Assembly (NCBI GenBank): GCA_019359445.1
Contig: JAHHHJ010000023.1
Span: 19,668-83,667, forward strand
Length of the DNA: 64,000 nucleotides
Direction of reading: 5' to 3'
DNA from: Kastovskya adunca ATA6-11-RM4
Lineage (GTDB): Bacteria; Cyanobacteriota; Cyanobacteriia; Cyanobacteriales; Coleofasciculaceae
Shown: piece by piece, positions 9,948 to 20,066 of the stretch
How positions within the stretch are numbered: position 1 is the first letter of the stretch
Layout: each line of letters starts with the position of its first letter
Program-made: the position numbers and the translations under genes
The notes under the pieces: model-generated
Told to the model about the DNA's origin: nothing
What the model saw: only the letters and a program-made list of their open reading frames with translations
The model's database searches: none

Positions 9948-11291
9948 ATGGCCGTCAGTCGAGACAAAGCCCCAACGGCTCAAGAAACTTTTATGCAGAT
10001 GGCACAAGCTGCCGGTCTTCGTGGTCGGCTGCTTGTCACTATCGGTCTGCTGATTTTGGCTCGCTTTGGAGTCTTTTTACCTATACCGGGAATTGACCGG
10101 TTTAGATTTGCAGCGGATATTCAAAATAGCCCCGTACTGGGATTTCTAGACATTTTCTCCGGGGGCGGTATCTCTGCCGTCGGAATTTTTGCTTTAGGAA
10201 TTTTGCCCTACATTAACGCCTCAATCATTTTACAGTTGCTGACAGCCGCTCTGCCGGCGCTGGAAAATTTACAAAAAAATGAAGGAGAAGCAGGACGGCG
10301 GAAAATTTCCCAAATTACCCGCTATGTAGCATTTGTATGGGCAATCATTCAAAGTTTGGGGATTACCCTCGGGTTGTTACGACCCTATGCCGTCGATCCT
10401 GGAATATTATTCGTTGCTGAAACGGCGCTAGCACTGACAGCTGGCTCAATGTTCGTCATGTGGTTGTCGGAGCTAATCACTGAACGAGGAATTGGTAATG
10501 GTGCATCATTGTTGATTTTTGTCAACATTGTTGCCGTTTTGCCTCGTACTCTTGGTCAAACCATTGAACTTGCTCAAACTGGCGGCCCGGAAACGGTAAG
10601 AAATGTGATTATCTTGCTGCTGGTTTTCCTCGTCATGATTGTCGGAATCGTGTTTGTTCAAGAGGGAACTCGTCGCATTCCGATTATTTCCGCCCGTCGT
10701 CAGGTGGGTAAGCGCCTTTACCGCGAACGTACTAGTTATCTACCCCTACGCCTGAATCAGGGGGGGGTCATGCCGATCATTTTTGCCTCAGCGGTTTTGA
10801 TTCTTCCGGCATCCCTAGCGGGGTTCACCGCCGGCAGAGCTACTGAAGGGCCTTTAGCTCCAGTCAATCAAGTTCTGGTGCAGCTTTCGACCTATCTGCG
10901 ACCAGATGGTCCGGCTCCCTGGCTGTATGCCTTGGTCTACCTTGTATTGATTGTGTTCTTTAGCTATTTTTACGCCTCTTTGATTGTGAACCCGGTTGAC
11001 TTATCCCAAAACTTGAAAAAGATGGGTTCGAGTATTCCTGGGATTCGGCCAGGACGGGCAACGAGTGATTACGTAGAACGGGTTTTAAACAGGCTGACGT
11101 TCTTGGGCGCAATTTTCTTAGGATTAGTCGCCGTTATACCAACAGCGGTGGAAAGTGCCACGAACGTGACAACGTTTAGAGGTTTAGGCGCAACTTCTTT
11201 ACTGATTTTGGTAGGCGTTGCCATTGACACCGCCAAACAAGTTCAGACCTATGTCATCTCCCAGCGTTACGAAGGTATGGTCAAACAATAG
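9948..11291 (+). CDS. secY: Preprotein translocase channel subunit SecY
   Basis: SecY forms the protein-conducting channel of the plasma and thylakoid membranes with SecE and SecG; a secG gene is at 25826. The 447-residue product shows about ten hydrophobic segments. Family segments include FGVFLPIPGIDR near residue 45, NASIILQLLTAALP, WLSELITERGIGNGASLLIF and the cytosolic loop with ARRQVGKRLYRERTSYLPLR. A GAGGTAG site precedes the ATG. Confidence 0.98.
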   Translation: MAVSRDKAPTAQETFMQMAQAAGLRGRLLVTIGLLILARFGVFLPIPGIDRFRFAADIQNSPVLGFLDIFSGGGISAVGIFALGILPYINASIILQLLTAALPALENLQKNEGEAGRRKISQITRYVAFVWAIIQSLGITLGLLRPYAVDPGILFVAETALALTAGSMFVMWLSELITERGIGNGASLLIFVNIVAVLPRTLGQTIELAQTGGPETVRNVIILLLVFLVMIVGIVFVQEGTRRIPIISARRQVGKRLYRERTSYLPLRLNQGGVMPIIFASAVLILPASLAGFTAGRATEGPLAPVNQVLVQLSTYLRPDGPAPWLYALVYLVLIVFFSYFYASLIVNPVDLSQNLKKMGSSIPGIRPGRATSDYVERVLNRLTFLGAIFLGLVAVIPTAVESATNVTTFRGLGATSLLILVGVAIDTAKQVQTYVISQRYEGMVKQ

Positions 11292-11384
11292 GGCACTTAG
11301 GGGTTAGCTGCTGACTATATGCAGCGGGTCAGTCCCAACAGTGGTCTTTGAGAGGCTAGCCCCTAATTGGTAATCGTTAAACTC

Positions 11385-11951
11385 ATGACAAAATTAATCT
11401 TTTTAGGACCTCCAGGAGCTGGAAAGGGAACTCAAGCGCAACTTTTGGCTGAACAGTTGCATATTCCTCACATTTCTACGGGGGATATTTTCCGGCAAGC
11501 GAGGGCGGCACAAAGCTCTTTGGGTTTGCAAGTTCAGTCTTATATGGACCGAGGGGCGTTGGTACCTGATGAGTTAACCCAGGAACTGGTGCGGGAACGT
11601 TTGAGCCAACCGGATGCTGAGAAGGGCTGGATTTTAGACGGTTTTCCGCGAACTGTTTCCCAAGCTGACTTTTTGGAGCAACTGCTTAAGGAGCTGAATC
11701 AGCCTTACAACTATGTAATCAATCTGGTGGTGCCGGAGGAGGTTTTAGTAGAGCGATTGTTGGAACGAGGACATAAGCAAGGGCGTACAGATGATACGCA
11801 AGAGGTGATCGCTCACCGCTTAAAGGTCTACAACGAACAGACGGCTCCTGTAATTGGCTTTTATAGCGATCGCCAGCAGTTGTTATCAATCGATGGTAAT
11901 CGTTCGTTAGACGCTGTTACAGAGTCTCTCATGCAACAAGTAGCGCCCTAG
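11385..11951 (+). CDS. adk: Adenylate kinase
   Basis: The enzyme converts AMP plus ATP into two ADP and keeps adenylates balanced. The 188-residue product begins [18 protein letters not shown], with the P-loop at residues 8-15. It then shows the AMP-binding region (HISTGDIFR), [13 protein letters not shown] and a short LID segment ([10 protein letters not shown]) without the four-cysteine zinc site, so it is a short-form kinase. The ATG at 11385 is preferred over an in-frame start at 11367, since homologues begin at TKL. Adk directly after secY is the usual bacterial order. Confidence 0.97.
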   Translation: MTKLIFLGPPGAGKGTQAQLLAEQLHIPHISTGDIFRQARAAQSSLGLQVQSYMDRGALVPDELTQELVRERLSQPDAEKGWILDGFPRTVSQADFLEQLLKELNQPYNYVINLVVPEEVLVERLLERGHKQGRTDDTQEVIAHRLKVYNEQTAPVIGFYSDRQQLLSIDGNRSLDAVTESLMQQVAP

Positions 11952-12127
11952 ACCAACTCACCAGCGGTAGTCCAACAGTCCGTTTCGGAACATAGCTCCG
12001 CTGATTGTTGTGGATATTTGATAAAATATGTTAAGGAACCCTGGACAAATCGCCAACGATCCAGGAAGTACTCAAACGTTAGCAGTACTTTTCCCAAGCA
12101 TAAAAGCAGAATTGAGGTTTGAACCCA

Positions 12128-12352
12128 TTGGCTAAACAAGATTTAATTGAAATGGAAGGCACGGTCACAGAGTCCCTGCCTAATGCAATGTTTCGCGTTG
12201 ATTTAGAAAATGGCTTTAATGTTCTTGCCCATATCTCTGGCAAGATTCGCCGTAACTATATCAAAATTCTTCCTGGCGATCGCGTCAAAGTGGAACTGAC
12301 TCCCTACGATTTAACCAAAGGGAGGATCACCTATCGTTTGCGTAAAAAGTAA
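12128..12352 (+). CDS. infA: Translation initiation factor IF-1
   Basis: IF-1 blocks the ribosomal A site during initiation. The 74-residue OB-fold product reads [20 protein letters not shown] at its start and ends [15 protein letters not shown], as in cyanobacteria and chloroplasts. The start appears to be TTG at 12128: a GAGG site at 12114-12117 is about ten bases upstream, while the other in-frame TTG at 12119 is only one base from it. No ATG is available before the conserved region. Confidence 0.93.
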   Translation: MAKQDLIEMEGTVTESLPNAMFRVDLENGFNVLAHISGKIRRNYIKILPGDRVKVELTPYDLTKGRITYRLRKK

Positions 12353-12455
12353 GCTTACAAAAAAACTTATTGATGTTCAATAAGTCAACTTGCTTAACTG
12401 ACAAAAATACCCAAAATTGCTATAATATTAAGCTTGCAGTGTTGCCAGAGAAGGC

Positions 12456-12569
12456 ATGAAAGTTCGAGCATCCGTCCGAAAAATTTGCGAAAAGTGCCGC
12501 GTCATTCGCCGTCGCGGTCGAGTTATGGTGATTTGCGAAAATCCTAAGCACAAGCAGCGTCAGGGATAA
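12456..12569 (+). CDS. rpmJ: 50S ribosomal protein L36
   Basis: This is a 37-residue zinc-binding protein of the large subunit. The sequence begins [20 protein letters not shown] and ends NPKHKQRQG. Cys11, Cys14, Cys27 and His32 form the zinc site of the classical cysteine-type L36. An AGAGAAGG site precedes the ATG. It sits between infA and rpsM, the usual place. Confidence 0.97.
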   Translation: MKVRASVRKICEKCRVIRRRGRVMVICENPKHKQRQG

Positions 12570-12629
12570 CTTCCTTTGACTCTTAACACTCATTTGTAGC
12601 ACAAACCCTATTCAACAGGAGAAAAAAGC

Positions 12630-13013
12630 GTGGCACGGATTGCCAGTGTAGACCTCCCACGCGACAAACGCGTAGAGATTGGTCTGACCTACATTTATGG
12701 AATTGGGCTATCGCGGTCGAAAGAAATTTTGGCAGCAACCGGCGTTAATCCTGATATACGCATCAGAGATTTAAGTGATGCCGATGTAGCTACCCTGCGA
12801 GCCCACATTGATTCCAACTATCAGGTCGAAGGCGACCTCCGGCGGTTGGAATCAATGAACATCAAACGCTTAGTAGAAATTGGTACCTATCGCGGTCGTC
12901 GTCATCGCATGGGTCTACCTGTGCGGGGACAGCGGACTCGCACCAACGCGAGAACCCGTCGGGGTCGGCGTGTTGCTGTTGCCGGCAAGAAAAAGGTACC
13001 AGCTAAGAAGTAA
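12630..13013 (+). CDS. rpsM: 30S ribosomal protein S13
   Basis: S13 lies in the subunit head and makes bridges to the large subunit. The 127-residue product starts at GTG ([20 protein letters not shown]) after a CAGGAG site. It shows [17 protein letters not shown] and the signature [20 protein letters not shown] near residues 88-110. The C-terminal KKKVPAKK tail is basic. Confidence 0.98.
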   Translation: MARIASVDLPRDKRVEIGLTYIYGIGLSRSKEILAATGVNPDIRIRDLSDADVATLRAHIDSNYQVEGDLRRLESMNIKRLVEIGTYRGRRHRMGLPVRGQRTRTNARTRRGRRVAVAGKKKVPAKK

Positions 13014-13053
13014 TCCATTTGTAAGTCACACTAACAGGAATTTTTAGAGCGAC

Positions 13054-13446
13054 ATGGCGCGACCAACCAAGAAATCAGGTACAAAAAAACAAAAACGTAA
13101 CGTTCCTAATGGAGTCGCTTGCATCCAGTCCACCTTTAACAACACCATCGTCACAATCTCAGATACCAAAGGAGACGTGATTTCTTGGGCATCGGCTGGT
13201 TCAAGTGGCTTCAAAGGTGCGAAGAAAGGAACTCCCTTTGCCGCGCAAACGGCGGCTGATGGTGCAGCTCGTCGAGCCATTGACCAGGGAATGCGTCAAA
13301 TTGAGGTGATGGTAAGCGGCCCCGGTGCTGGTCGAGAAACAGCTATTCGGGCGCTCCAAGGAGCTGGGCTGGAAATTACGTTGATTCGGGATGTGACGCC
13401 AATTCCCCATAATGGCTGTCGTCCACCCAAGCGGCGTCGGGTCTAA
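13054..13446 (+). CDS. rpsK: 30S ribosomal protein S11
   Basis: S11 lies on the platform of the small subunit near the E site. The 130-residue product contains [32 protein letters not shown] and the C-terminal signature [20 protein letters not shown]. It is followed not by rpsD but by a 200-base gap with a long hairpin and then rpoA, the usual cyanobacterial order. Confidence 0.98.
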   Translation: MARPTKKSGTKKQKRNVPNGVACIQSTFNNTIVTISDTKGDVISWASAGSSGFKGAKKGTPFAAQTAADGAARRAIDQGMRQIEVMVSGPGAGRETAIRALQGAGLEITLIRDVTPIPHNGCRPPKRRRV

Positions 13447-13466
13447 ACAAAACTGGCGCTTGTTGA

Positions 13467-13545
13467 GGTTCGAGGAGTGTCAGCTGGATCAACCCTGGAA
13501 AAAGCCCCATGTTTTCCAAGGCAAAGCCAGCTGAAGCCTCGAAAC
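13467..13545 (+). other. Long imperfect stem-loop between rpsK and rpoA
   Basis: Three nested complementary pairs can be aligned: TTCGAGG (13469-13475) with CCTCGAA (13537-13543), TCAGCTGG (13480-13487) with CCAGCTGA (13527-13534), and TGGAAAA (13496-13502) with TTTTCCA (13512-13518). The apical loop is about nine bases. No T-run follows, so it is not a normal intrinsic terminator. It lies about 100 bases before the rpoA start and could be a processing or attenuation site. Confidence 0.7.
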
Positions 13546-13645
13546 TTTAGTGTCTAATACCAAAAAAAATCAGCTCACCGAGCAAATTACAAAGAAAGCA
13601 ACAAGCATGCTTACTTTGGGTTTTATCAGTAAGGGAGGTCACTCC

Positions 13646-14596
13646 GTGGCGCAATTTCAGATCGAGTGTGTAGAGTCTAAACCTCTGAAGAATCAGAGTC
13701 AATATAGCAAATTTGTGCTGGAACCTCTAGAGCGCGGTCAAGGCACAACTGTAGGGAATGCCCTGCGGCGGGTTTTACTGTCCAATTTGGAAGGGGCCGC
13801 CGTGACATCCGTCCGCATTGCCGGAGTGAATCACGAATTTGCTACAATCCCAGGGGTACGAGAGGACGTTCTGGAAATTCTTCTGAATATGAAGGAAATT
13901 GTCCTCAAAAGTTACTCGTCTCAACCCCAAATTGGTCGAGTAATGATTACAGGGCCAGCGACAGTCAGAGCCGCTCAATTTGACTTGCCCTCTGAAGTGG
14001 AAATCGTCGATCCTGGTCAGTATGTAGCTACTTTAGCAGAGGGTGCGAGGCTAGAGCTGGAGTTTCGCATCGAAAGAGGAAAAGGTTACAAAGCTGTAGA
14101 ACGCGGTGGGCGTGATGAGGCAGCGGCACTAGACTTTCTCCAAATCGATTCAGTGTTCATGCCTGTCAGCAAAGTGAACTACAGTGTTGAGGACATCCGC
14201 ATGGATGGCTCTTCCGAAAAAGATCGACTAATTTTGGAAATTTGGACTAATGGCAGCATTGCTCCTCAAGAAGCTCTGTCTCAAGCTGCCAGCCTTATAG
14301 TAGATCTGTTCAATCCGCTTAAGGATATCACGCTGGAGTCGCTCAAGGATGAGTATCCTACGGATGACGACCCCACCAGTCAAATTCCTATAGAAGAATT
14401 ACAGCTATCAGTACGGGCTTATAACTGTCTAAAACGGGCACAAATTAACTCCGTTGCCGACTTGCTGGATTACAGTCAAGAGGATTTACTGGAAATCAAA
14501 AACTTCGGTCAAAAATCTGCAGAAGAAGTGATCGAAGCCTTACAGCGTCGCTTGGGTATTACCCTGCCCCAAGAAAAGGCGGCAAAAACCCCTTAA
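13646..14596 (+). CDS. rpoA: DNA-directed RNA polymerase alpha subunit
   Basis: Alpha dimerises to nucleate RNA polymerase assembly. Its C-terminal domain contacts UP elements and activators. The 316-residue product begins AQFQIECVESKPLKNQSQYS and has the assembly motif VGNALRRVLLSNLEGAAVTS near residues 40-60. The C-terminal domain holds NCLKRAQINSVADLLDYSQE and LLEIKNFGQKSAEEVIEAL. A GTG start at 13646, eight bases after AAGGGAGG, is preferred. An upstream in-frame start at 13550 would add 32 residues unlike other alpha subunits and overlaps the region just after the hairpin. Confidence 0.97.
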   Translation: MAQFQIECVESKPLKNQSQYSKFVLEPLERGQGTTVGNALRRVLLSNLEGAAVTSVRIAGVNHEFATIPGVREDVLEILLNMKEIVLKSYSSQPQIGRVMITGPATVRAAQFDLPSEVEIVDPGQYVATLAEGARLELEFRIERGKGYKAVERGGRDEAAALDFLQIDSVFMPVSKVNYSVEDIRMDGSSEKDRLILEIWTNGSIAPQEALSQAASLIVDLFNPLKDITLESLKDEYPTDDDPTSQIPIEELQLSVRAYNCLKRAQINSVADLLDYSQEDLLEIKNFGQKSAEEVIEALQRRLGITLPQEKAAKTP

Positions 14597-14649
14597 GTTC
14601 CAAATCTCTGCCATTTTTGTTCGTTTAATTTGATAAAGGAGACAACACG

Positions 14650-15000
14650 ATGCGTCATCGACGTCGCGTGCACAAACTCGGTAAACCCGCCGATCAGCGG
14701 AAAGCATTGCTTCGAGCCTTGGCAACCGAAGTCATCCGCCACGGTCGCATTACGACAACGAAAACTCGCGCCAAGGCAGTGCGAGCAGAAGTTGATCAGA
14801 TGATCACCCTGGCAAAGGATGGTTCGTTGTCAGCACAACGCCGAGCAGTAGGCTACATCTACGACAAACAGTTGGTAAGTGCCCTGTTTTCTCAGGCAAA
14901 AGACCGCTACGGCGATCGCAATGGCGGATATACCCGTATTCTCCGCACGGTACGCCGTCGGGGTGATAATGCCGAAATGGCAATTATTGAACTGGTCTAA
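14650..15000 (+). CDS. rplQ: 50S ribosomal protein L17
   Basis: L17 lies near the tunnel exit. The 116-residue product begins [20 protein letters not shown], with [20 protein letters not shown] following, as in the family. An AAAGGAG site lies eight bases before the ATG. The gene is placed directly after rpoA, which is the nearly universal order. Confidence 0.98.
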   Translation: MRHRRRVHKLGKPADQRKALLRALATEVIRHGRITTTKTRAKAVRAEVDQMITLAKDGSLSAQRRAVGYIYDKQLVSALFSQAKDRYGDRNGGYTRILRTVRRRGDNAEMAIIELV

Positions 15001-15019
15001 ATAGATTGACCCTCTTGGA

Positions 15020-15871
15020 ATGTCTCAAACACAAGCACCAGCCTCAAAGCGAGTTGCCCTGGTAATCCAATACCTGGGCACTCACTTTCATGGTTGGCAG
15101 CGACAACCATCCCATCGCAGCGTCCAAGAAGACATCGAAACTGTACTCGCGGTGGTGCAACAGCGCCCAGTCACCTTGTATGGTGCTGGTCGTACCGATA
15201 CGGGAGTGCATGCAGCGGCGCAGGTCGCTCACTTTGATGACATCAGCCCGATCCCAGCGGCACGGTGGGCGGCGGTACTCAATAGCCAACTGCCAGACGA
15301 CATTTTAATTCTTGCCTCAGCGTCAGTTCCTCTGACCTGGCATGCCCGCTTTTCTGCCAGTTGGCGTCGTTACCGCTACTTGTTTTACACCGACTCTCGC
15401 CCTAACTTGTTTGTTCGTCCTTTTACTTGGCATTATTACTCTGCCCCACTAGATGAGGGGCTGATTCAATCCGCCCTAGATCCACTGCTCGGTCGCCATC
15501 ATTTAGCGGCATTTCACCGAGCTGGATCAAGCCGCACTCACTCTTGGGTGGAGGTACAGGCGGTGGAATGTTCTCGCCAGGGTTCCTTCCTAAAACTGGA
15601 AATTCAAGCCAATGGATTTTTATATGGGATGGTGCGCCTCTTGGTGGGCATGCTGGTACAAGTGGGAACAAAAGAGCGATCGCCCGAAGAATTCACCCAG
15701 ATCTGGGTGAACCAACGGCGAGAAGAAGTCAAATATGCTGCCCCAGCCAAAGGATTGTGCTTATTGCGAGTAGGCTACCCGAACTCGCCTTTCCCCCGTG
15801 ACATCTGGTACGACACTCAGCCAGGCTTTGTGTTACCCCCTATTGTCCCCGCAGATATTGCCTATAGCTAA
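15020..15871 (+). CDS. truA: tRNA pseudouridine(38-40) synthase
   Basis: TruA converts uridines 38-40 of the tRNA anticodon arm to pseudouridine. The 283-residue product has QYLGTHFHGWQRQPSHRSVQ near residue 20, the catalytic-aspartate motif GAGRTDTGVHA near residues 55-65, and the later FLYGMVRLLVGML region. It lies 20 bases downstream of rplQ and 78 bases before rplM. Its place within the ribosomal cluster is common in cyanobacteria. Confidence 0.96.
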   Translation: MSQTQAPASKRVALVIQYLGTHFHGWQRQPSHRSVQEDIETVLAVVQQRPVTLYGAGRTDTGVHAAAQVAHFDDISPIPAARWAAVLNSQLPDDILILASASVPLTWHARFSASWRRYRYLFYTDSRPNLFVRPFTWHYYSAPLDEGLIQSALDPLLGRHHLAAFHRAGSSRTHSWVEVQAVECSRQGSFLKLEIQANGFLYGMVRLLVGMLVQVGTKERSPEEFTQIWVNQRREEVKYAAPAKGLCLLRVGYPNSPFPRDIWYDTQPGFVLPPIVPADIAYS

Positions 15872-15948
15872 AACGGGAATGCCTTGGGAGCTTTCCCTAA
15901 TAGCGCTAACGTTAAACTTAAGCCGATAACGCGTGTAAAAAAAGACCA

Positions 15949-16404
15949 ATGGAAAAGACTTACCTCCCTCCTCAGACATCCCTAGAACCTACCTGGTATG
16001 TCATTGATGCCAATAATCAGCGTCTAGGACGTATGGCTAGTGAAATTGCCATGATTTTGCGGGGGAAAAACAAACCTACCTACACCCCCCACATGGATAC
16101 AGGCGACTTTGTGATTGTCGTCAATGCTGAAAAAGTAGCAGTTACTGGCAAAAAGCGTACCCAAAAACTGTATCGTCGTCACTCCGGGCGTCCCGGTGGA
16201 ATGAAAACGGAAACCTTCGCCAAGCTGCAAGCCCGAATTCCCGAACGGATTATTGAGAAAGCCGTTAAGGGAATGCTACCGAAAAATTCTCTCGGTAATA
16301 AACTCTTCACCAAGCTGAAAGTTTACGCTGGACCAATTCATCCCCACGAAGCTCAAAAACCCCAAGAACTCAACATTCAAACTATTCCCGGAGGAGATAA
16401 GTAA
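15949..16404 (+). CDS. rplM: 50S ribosomal protein L13
   Basis: L13 is an early-assembly protein of the large subunit. The 151-residue product shows [19 protein letters not shown] and the signature region around [18 protein letters not shown], then [20 protein letters not shown]. Its TAA stop shares a base with the ATG of rpsI, so the pair is translationally coupled. Confidence 0.98.
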   Translation: MEKTYLPPQTSLEPTWYVIDANNQRLGRMASEIAMILRGKNKPTYTPHMDTGDFVIVVNAEKVAVTGKKRTQKLYRRHSGRPGGMKTETFAKLQARIPERIIEKAVKGMLPKNSLGNKLFTKLKVYAGPIHPHEAQKPQELNIQTIPGGDK

Positions 16405-16820
16405 TGCAAGCTACCGAATCAACGAACGATCGCGTCGTGTACTGGGGAACAGGTCGTCGCAAAGCCTCAGTGGCACGGGTACGCTTAGTCCCCGGTAGCG
16501 GTCAGATGATTGTCAATGGACGCCCAGGCGATAATTATTTCAACTACAACGCTGCCTACCTCACCGCTGCCAAAGCGCCTCTAGAAACCCTAGGGTTGGA
16601 AAATGAGTATGACATTCTAGTCAATGCCCATGGTGGCGGTTTGACTGGACAAGCGGACTCAGTTCGGTTGGGTGTTGCCAGAGCCTTGTGCCAGCTCGAT
16701 CCCGAAAACCGTCCGCCGCTGAAGATTGAAGGGTACTTAACTCGCGATCCTCGGGCGAAAGAGCGTAAGAAGTATGGTTTGCACAAAGCTCGCAAAGCAC
16801 CACAGTACTCCAAGCGCTAA
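16404..16820 (+). CDS. rpsI: 30S ribosomal protein S9
   Basis: The C-terminal tail of S9 reaches P-site tRNA. The 138-residue product has [20 protein letters not shown] and the signature [19 protein letters not shown], and ends with the tRNA-contacting [17 protein letters not shown]. The ATG overlaps the rplM stop by one base; a GGAGG site lies inside the end of rplM (about 16390). Confidence 0.98.
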   Translation: MQATESTNDRVVYWGTGRRKASVARVRLVPGSGQMIVNGRPGDNYFNYNAAYLTAAKAPLETLGLENEYDILVNAHGGGLTGQADSVRLGVARALCQLDPENRPPLKIEGYLTRDPRAKERKKYGLHKARKAPQYSKR

Positions 16821-16946
16821 ATCAAGGGTTGGTTGTTGGTTTTTAGGGATGAGAATAATTAACTAAGAATCGACAACCACGAAATCAATCCCTAGCGACC
16901 TATCCCTCGCTAGAATTTAAGTACAGTAACAATCAAAGGAGCGATC

Positions 16947-17195
16947 GTGGCTAAAGCTGATATTCATCCGGAGTGGTATCCGGACGCTAAGGTCTACTGC
17001 AACGGCGAAGTTGTAATGACCGTTGGTTCGACCAAACCAGAAATGCACGTTGATGTCTGGTCAGGGAACCATCCCTTCTTCACCGGAACCCAGAAAATGA
17101 TCGACACGGAAGGACGAGTGGAGCGCTTCATGCGGAAGTATGGCATGTTGGACACAGAACCCTCGACAACCGACGCAGATTCCAAAGAAAAGTAG
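16947..17195 (+). CDS. rpmE: 50S ribosomal protein L31
   Basis: L31 bridges the two subunits. The 82-residue product begins AKADIHPEWYPDAKVYCNGE with a GTG start, five bases after AAGGAG. It ends with an acidic tail. Only one cysteine remains, so the zinc site of C+ type L31 is absent and this is the zinc-independent form, still with the TGTQKMIDTEGRVERFMRKY segment of the family. Confidence 0.96.
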   Translation: MAKADIHPEWYPDAKVYCNGEVVMTVGSTKPEMHVDVWSGNHPFFTGTQKMIDTEGRVERFMRKYGMLDTEPSTTDADSKEK

Positions 17196-17298
17196 CGGCT
17201 TGACTTGTGCGGCGATCGCCCGGTAACTTGGCGTGCTGGGTCGATAGTAATTTTTGTAAGCCAAAACACTATTTTTCTTTTGGAGCATTGCACAAGTC

Positions 17299-18408
17299 AT
17301 GGCTGAATCTTACTTACTGGAGAAACTAACATCGGTTGAGCAAACCTTTCATGAGTTGACGCGGCGTCTGGCAGATCCAGATATTGCTACGAATCCAGAC
17401 GAGTTGCAACGGGTAGCAAAAGCCCGTTCCTCTCTGGAGGAAGTAGTAAATACTTATGACGTCTGGAAAGCGACTCAAGAGGAGTTGGCAAATACCAAAC
17501 AAGTCCTCAAGGAAACTAACAGCGATCCAGAGTTGCACGAGATGGCAGCGCTGGAAGTTGAGGAACTGGAGAATAAGCTAGAAGAGCTAGAAATACACCT
17601 AAAACTTTTACTGCTGCCCCGCGACCCCAATGATGATAAGAACATCATGCTAGAAATTCGGGCAGGTACTGGGGGAGATGAAGCCAGTATCTGGGCTGGA
17701 GATTTAGTACGGATGTACTCTCGTTACGCCGAAGGTCAGAGCTGGCGGGTAAAGCTGTTGAGCGAGTCCCTGGCAGATATGGGTGGATTTAAAGAAGCAA
17801 TTCTGGAAATTCAGGGCGATCAGGTTTACAGCAAGCTGAAGTTCGAGGCGGGGGTGCATCGGGTGCAGCGAGTCCCTGTAACCGAAGCTGGCGGACGGGT
17901 TCACACCTCTACTGCAACGGTCGCTGTGATGCCGGAAGTAGATGAGGTGGAAGTGGAAATCGATCCAAAAGAGTTGGAAATTTCTACAGCCCGTTCTGGT
18001 GGTGCAGGTGGACAAAATGTCAACAAGGTAGAGACAGCCGTTGACTTGTTTCATAAGCCAACCGGAATTCGGATTTTCTGTACCGAAGAGCGATCGCAAT
18101 TACAAAACCGTGAACGTGCAATGCAGATTTTGCGGGCGAAGTTGTACGAGCTGAAGTTGCAGGAACAGCAAGCCGCTGTAACTTCAATGCGGCGATCGCA
18201 AGTCGGTACAGGTTCTCGCTCTGAAAAAATCCGCACCTACAATTACAAAGATAATCGCATCACTGACCACCGTTTAGGACAAAATTTTAGTCTTACTCCC
18301 GCTTTGGAAGGTGACATTGATACGATGATTCAATCTTGCATTTCTCAAGATCAGCAAGAGCGATTGGAGGAGCTAGCCGCTTCGACTTCAGCCCCCACAT
18401 CGGTTTAA
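17299..18408 (+). CDS. prfA: Peptide chain release factor 1
   Basis: RF1 recognises UAA and UAG stop codons and triggers peptide release. The 369-residue product contains the codon-recognition tripeptide PVT within [15 protein letters not shown] (near residue 195) and the catalytic GGQ within [13 protein letters not shown] (near residue 237). Length is normal. It is the last gene of the cluster and is followed by a hairpin terminator about 30 bases downstream. Confidence 0.98.
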   Translation: MAESYLLEKLTSVEQTFHELTRRLADPDIATNPDELQRVAKARSSLEEVVNTYDVWKATQEELANTKQVLKETNSDPELHEMAALEVEELENKLEELEIHLKLLLLPRDPNDDKNIMLEIRAGTGGDEASIWAGDLVRMYSRYAEGQSWRVKLLSESLADMGGFKEAILEIQGDQVYSKLKFEAGVHRVQRVPVTEAGGRVHTSTATVAVMPEVDEVEVEIDPKELEISTARSGGAGGQNVNKVETAVDLFHKPTGIRIFCTEERSQLQNRERAMQILRAKLYELKLQEQQAAVTSMRRSQVGTGSRSEKIRTYNYKDNRITDHRLGQNFSLTPALEGDIDTMIQSCISQDQQERLEELAASTSAPTSV

Positions 18409-18437
18409 TAAGTAGATAAGTAATTAAATATCAGTCA

Positions 18438-18467
18438 GCGAGGTGCAGCGATCGCCTCGCTTTTTTT
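18438..18467 (+). terminator. Intrinsic terminator after prfA
   Basis: GCGAGG (18438-18443) pairs with CCTCGC (18455-18460), and seven T residues follow directly. The loop contains part of a HIP1 octamer (GCGATCGC at 18448-18455). Its placement just after prfA supports termination of the whole ribosomal cluster. Confidence 0.85.
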
Positions 18468-18899
18468 GTGGCGATCTCCTTAATACTTCGTTGGAAAGAC
18501 GCAATCACACTCCTGCCTCCCTAAGATCGCAGGAGTTAAAAGGACAATCTCGGCAGATTGTCTGGTAGCGAGACAGCAGCGAGTCCTGGCAAATAAGCGT
18601 GGTAGTCCTACAGATTGAACAGTTATGAACAATGTGTGACCCGCCCCAATATTTTGCTGCACTCCCTTTTTGAGGGGCTACGCAATAAATTGAAAGGCAC
18701 AAACATCACCATCACCGCACTCATATCCGGCTGCTCGCCTAGAGATTCTGGATACTGGCGTCCGATGTTTTAACCAACACAGTATGGCGACAAAGCTGGT
18801 TTGCGTAGATTTGGCGAGATTGCCACAACCGAAGGTCAATCCCCTTGGGGATGAGCAATCGCCAATAGCTATTAGAAAGTAATAAAAAAGGAAAAAACA
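18468..18899. other. Gap with no supported gene
   Basis: After the terminator there are about 430 bases before the dehydrogenase gene. Short minus-strand frames exist but lack start signals or recognisable content. A small inverted repeat (ACAATCT at about 18542 with AGATTGT at about 18555) is present. I see no RNA gene. The last part probably holds the dehydrogenase promoter, but no clear -35/-10 pair could be chosen. Confidence 0.4.
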
Positions 18900-20066
18900 A
18901 TGAAAGCAGTGTGCTGGCAAGGTACTCATAAAGTAGAAGTCGAAACCGTACCTGATCCCCAAATTCTTAATCCGCGTGATGCGATCATTAAAATCACGTC
19001 AACGGCAATTTGCGGTTCTGATTTACATCTTTATGACGGCTACAATCCCACGATGCAACAGGGTGACATCCTGGGTCATGAATTCATGGGGGAAGTTGTT
19101 GAGCTGGGCAGTTCCGTCAAGAATGTGAACGTAGGCGATCGCGTAGTCGTCCCCTTTACCATTTCCTGCGGATCGTGCTTCTTCTGCAACCGCGACCTAT
19201 GGTCTTTATGCGATAACTCCAACCCCAACGCTTGGATGGCGGAAAAAATGATGGGTCATTCCCCATCAGGTCTTTTCGGCTACTCCCATCTAACGGGAGG
19301 CTACGCAGGCGGTCAAGCTGAATATGCCCGCGTTCCCTTTGCCGATGTCGGCTTGTTCAAAATTCCAGATGGACTGACAGACGAACAAGTCGTGTTTCTC
19401 ACCGATATTTTCCCCACCGGATATATGGCAGCAGAAAACTGCGATATCCAGCCTGGAGATACCGTCGCCATCTGGGGTTGCGGCCCAGTGGGGCAGTTTG
19501 CTATTCGCAGCGCCTTTATGCTAGGTGCTGAGCGTGTGATCGCCATCGACCGCGTTCCCGAACGCCTCCAGATGGCGAAAGACGGCAAAGCAGAGGTTCT
19601 CAACTTTGAGGAAATAGAAGTGGGTGAAGCCCTCAAAGAAATGACCGGGGGTCGTGGCCCTGATTCGGTGATGGATGCCGTCGGTATGGAAGCACACGGC
19701 ATGGGTCTGGAAGGCTTCTACGACAAAGTGAAGCAAGCAGCACGTTTAGAGACAGATCGACCCAATGTTCTGCGACAAGCGATCGTTGCCTGCCGCAAAG
19801 GCGGCACAGTATCCGTTCCCGGTGTTTATACTGGCTTTATTGACAAAATGCCGATGGGCGCTTTCATGAACAAAGGCTTAACCATGAAAACAGGACAAAC
19901 CCATGTGCATCGGTATTTGCGTCCGCTAACTGAACGTATCCAAAATGGCGAGATCGATCCATCATTTCTGATTACTCATAGCCTGCCACTCGATCAAGCA
20001 CCCCATGGCTACGATATCTTCAAGAACAAGCAGGACAACTGCGTCAAGGTCGTGCTCAAACCCTAA
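18900..20066 (+). CDS. Zinc-dependent alcohol dehydrogenase, formaldehyde-dehydrogenase-like
   Basis: A medium-chain NAD(P)-dependent dehydrogenase. The 388-residue product has the catalytic zinc ligands in [12 protein letters not shown] (Cys near 38) and [12 protein letters not shown] (His near 61). The structural zinc cysteines are in [15 protein letters not shown] (near 92-106), and a Rossmann motif [14 protein letters not shown] lies near residue 194. The layout and length match the glutathione-independent formaldehyde dehydrogenase-like branch, but the substrate cannot be read from the sequence. An AAAAGGAAAAA site precedes the ATG. It appears to be monocistronic. Confidence 0.88.
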   Translation: MKAVCWQGTHKVEVETVPDPQILNPRDAIIKITSTAICGSDLHLYDGYNPTMQQGDILGHEFMGEVVELGSSVKNVNVGDRVVVPFTISCGSCFFCNRDLWSLCDNSNPNAWMAEKMMGHSPSGLFGYSHLTGGYAGGQAEYARVPFADVGLFKIPDGLTDEQVVFLTDIFPTGYMAAENCDIQPGDTVAIWGCGPVGQFAIRSAFMLGAERVIAIDRVPERLQMAKDGKAEVLNFEEIEVGEALKEMTGGRGPDSVMDAVGMEAHGMGLEGFYDKVKQAARLETDRPNVLRQAIVACRKGGTVSVPGVYTGFIDKMPMGAFMNKGLTMKTGQTHVHRYLRPLTERIQNGEIDPSFLITHSLPLDQAPHGYDIFKNKQDNCVKVVLKP

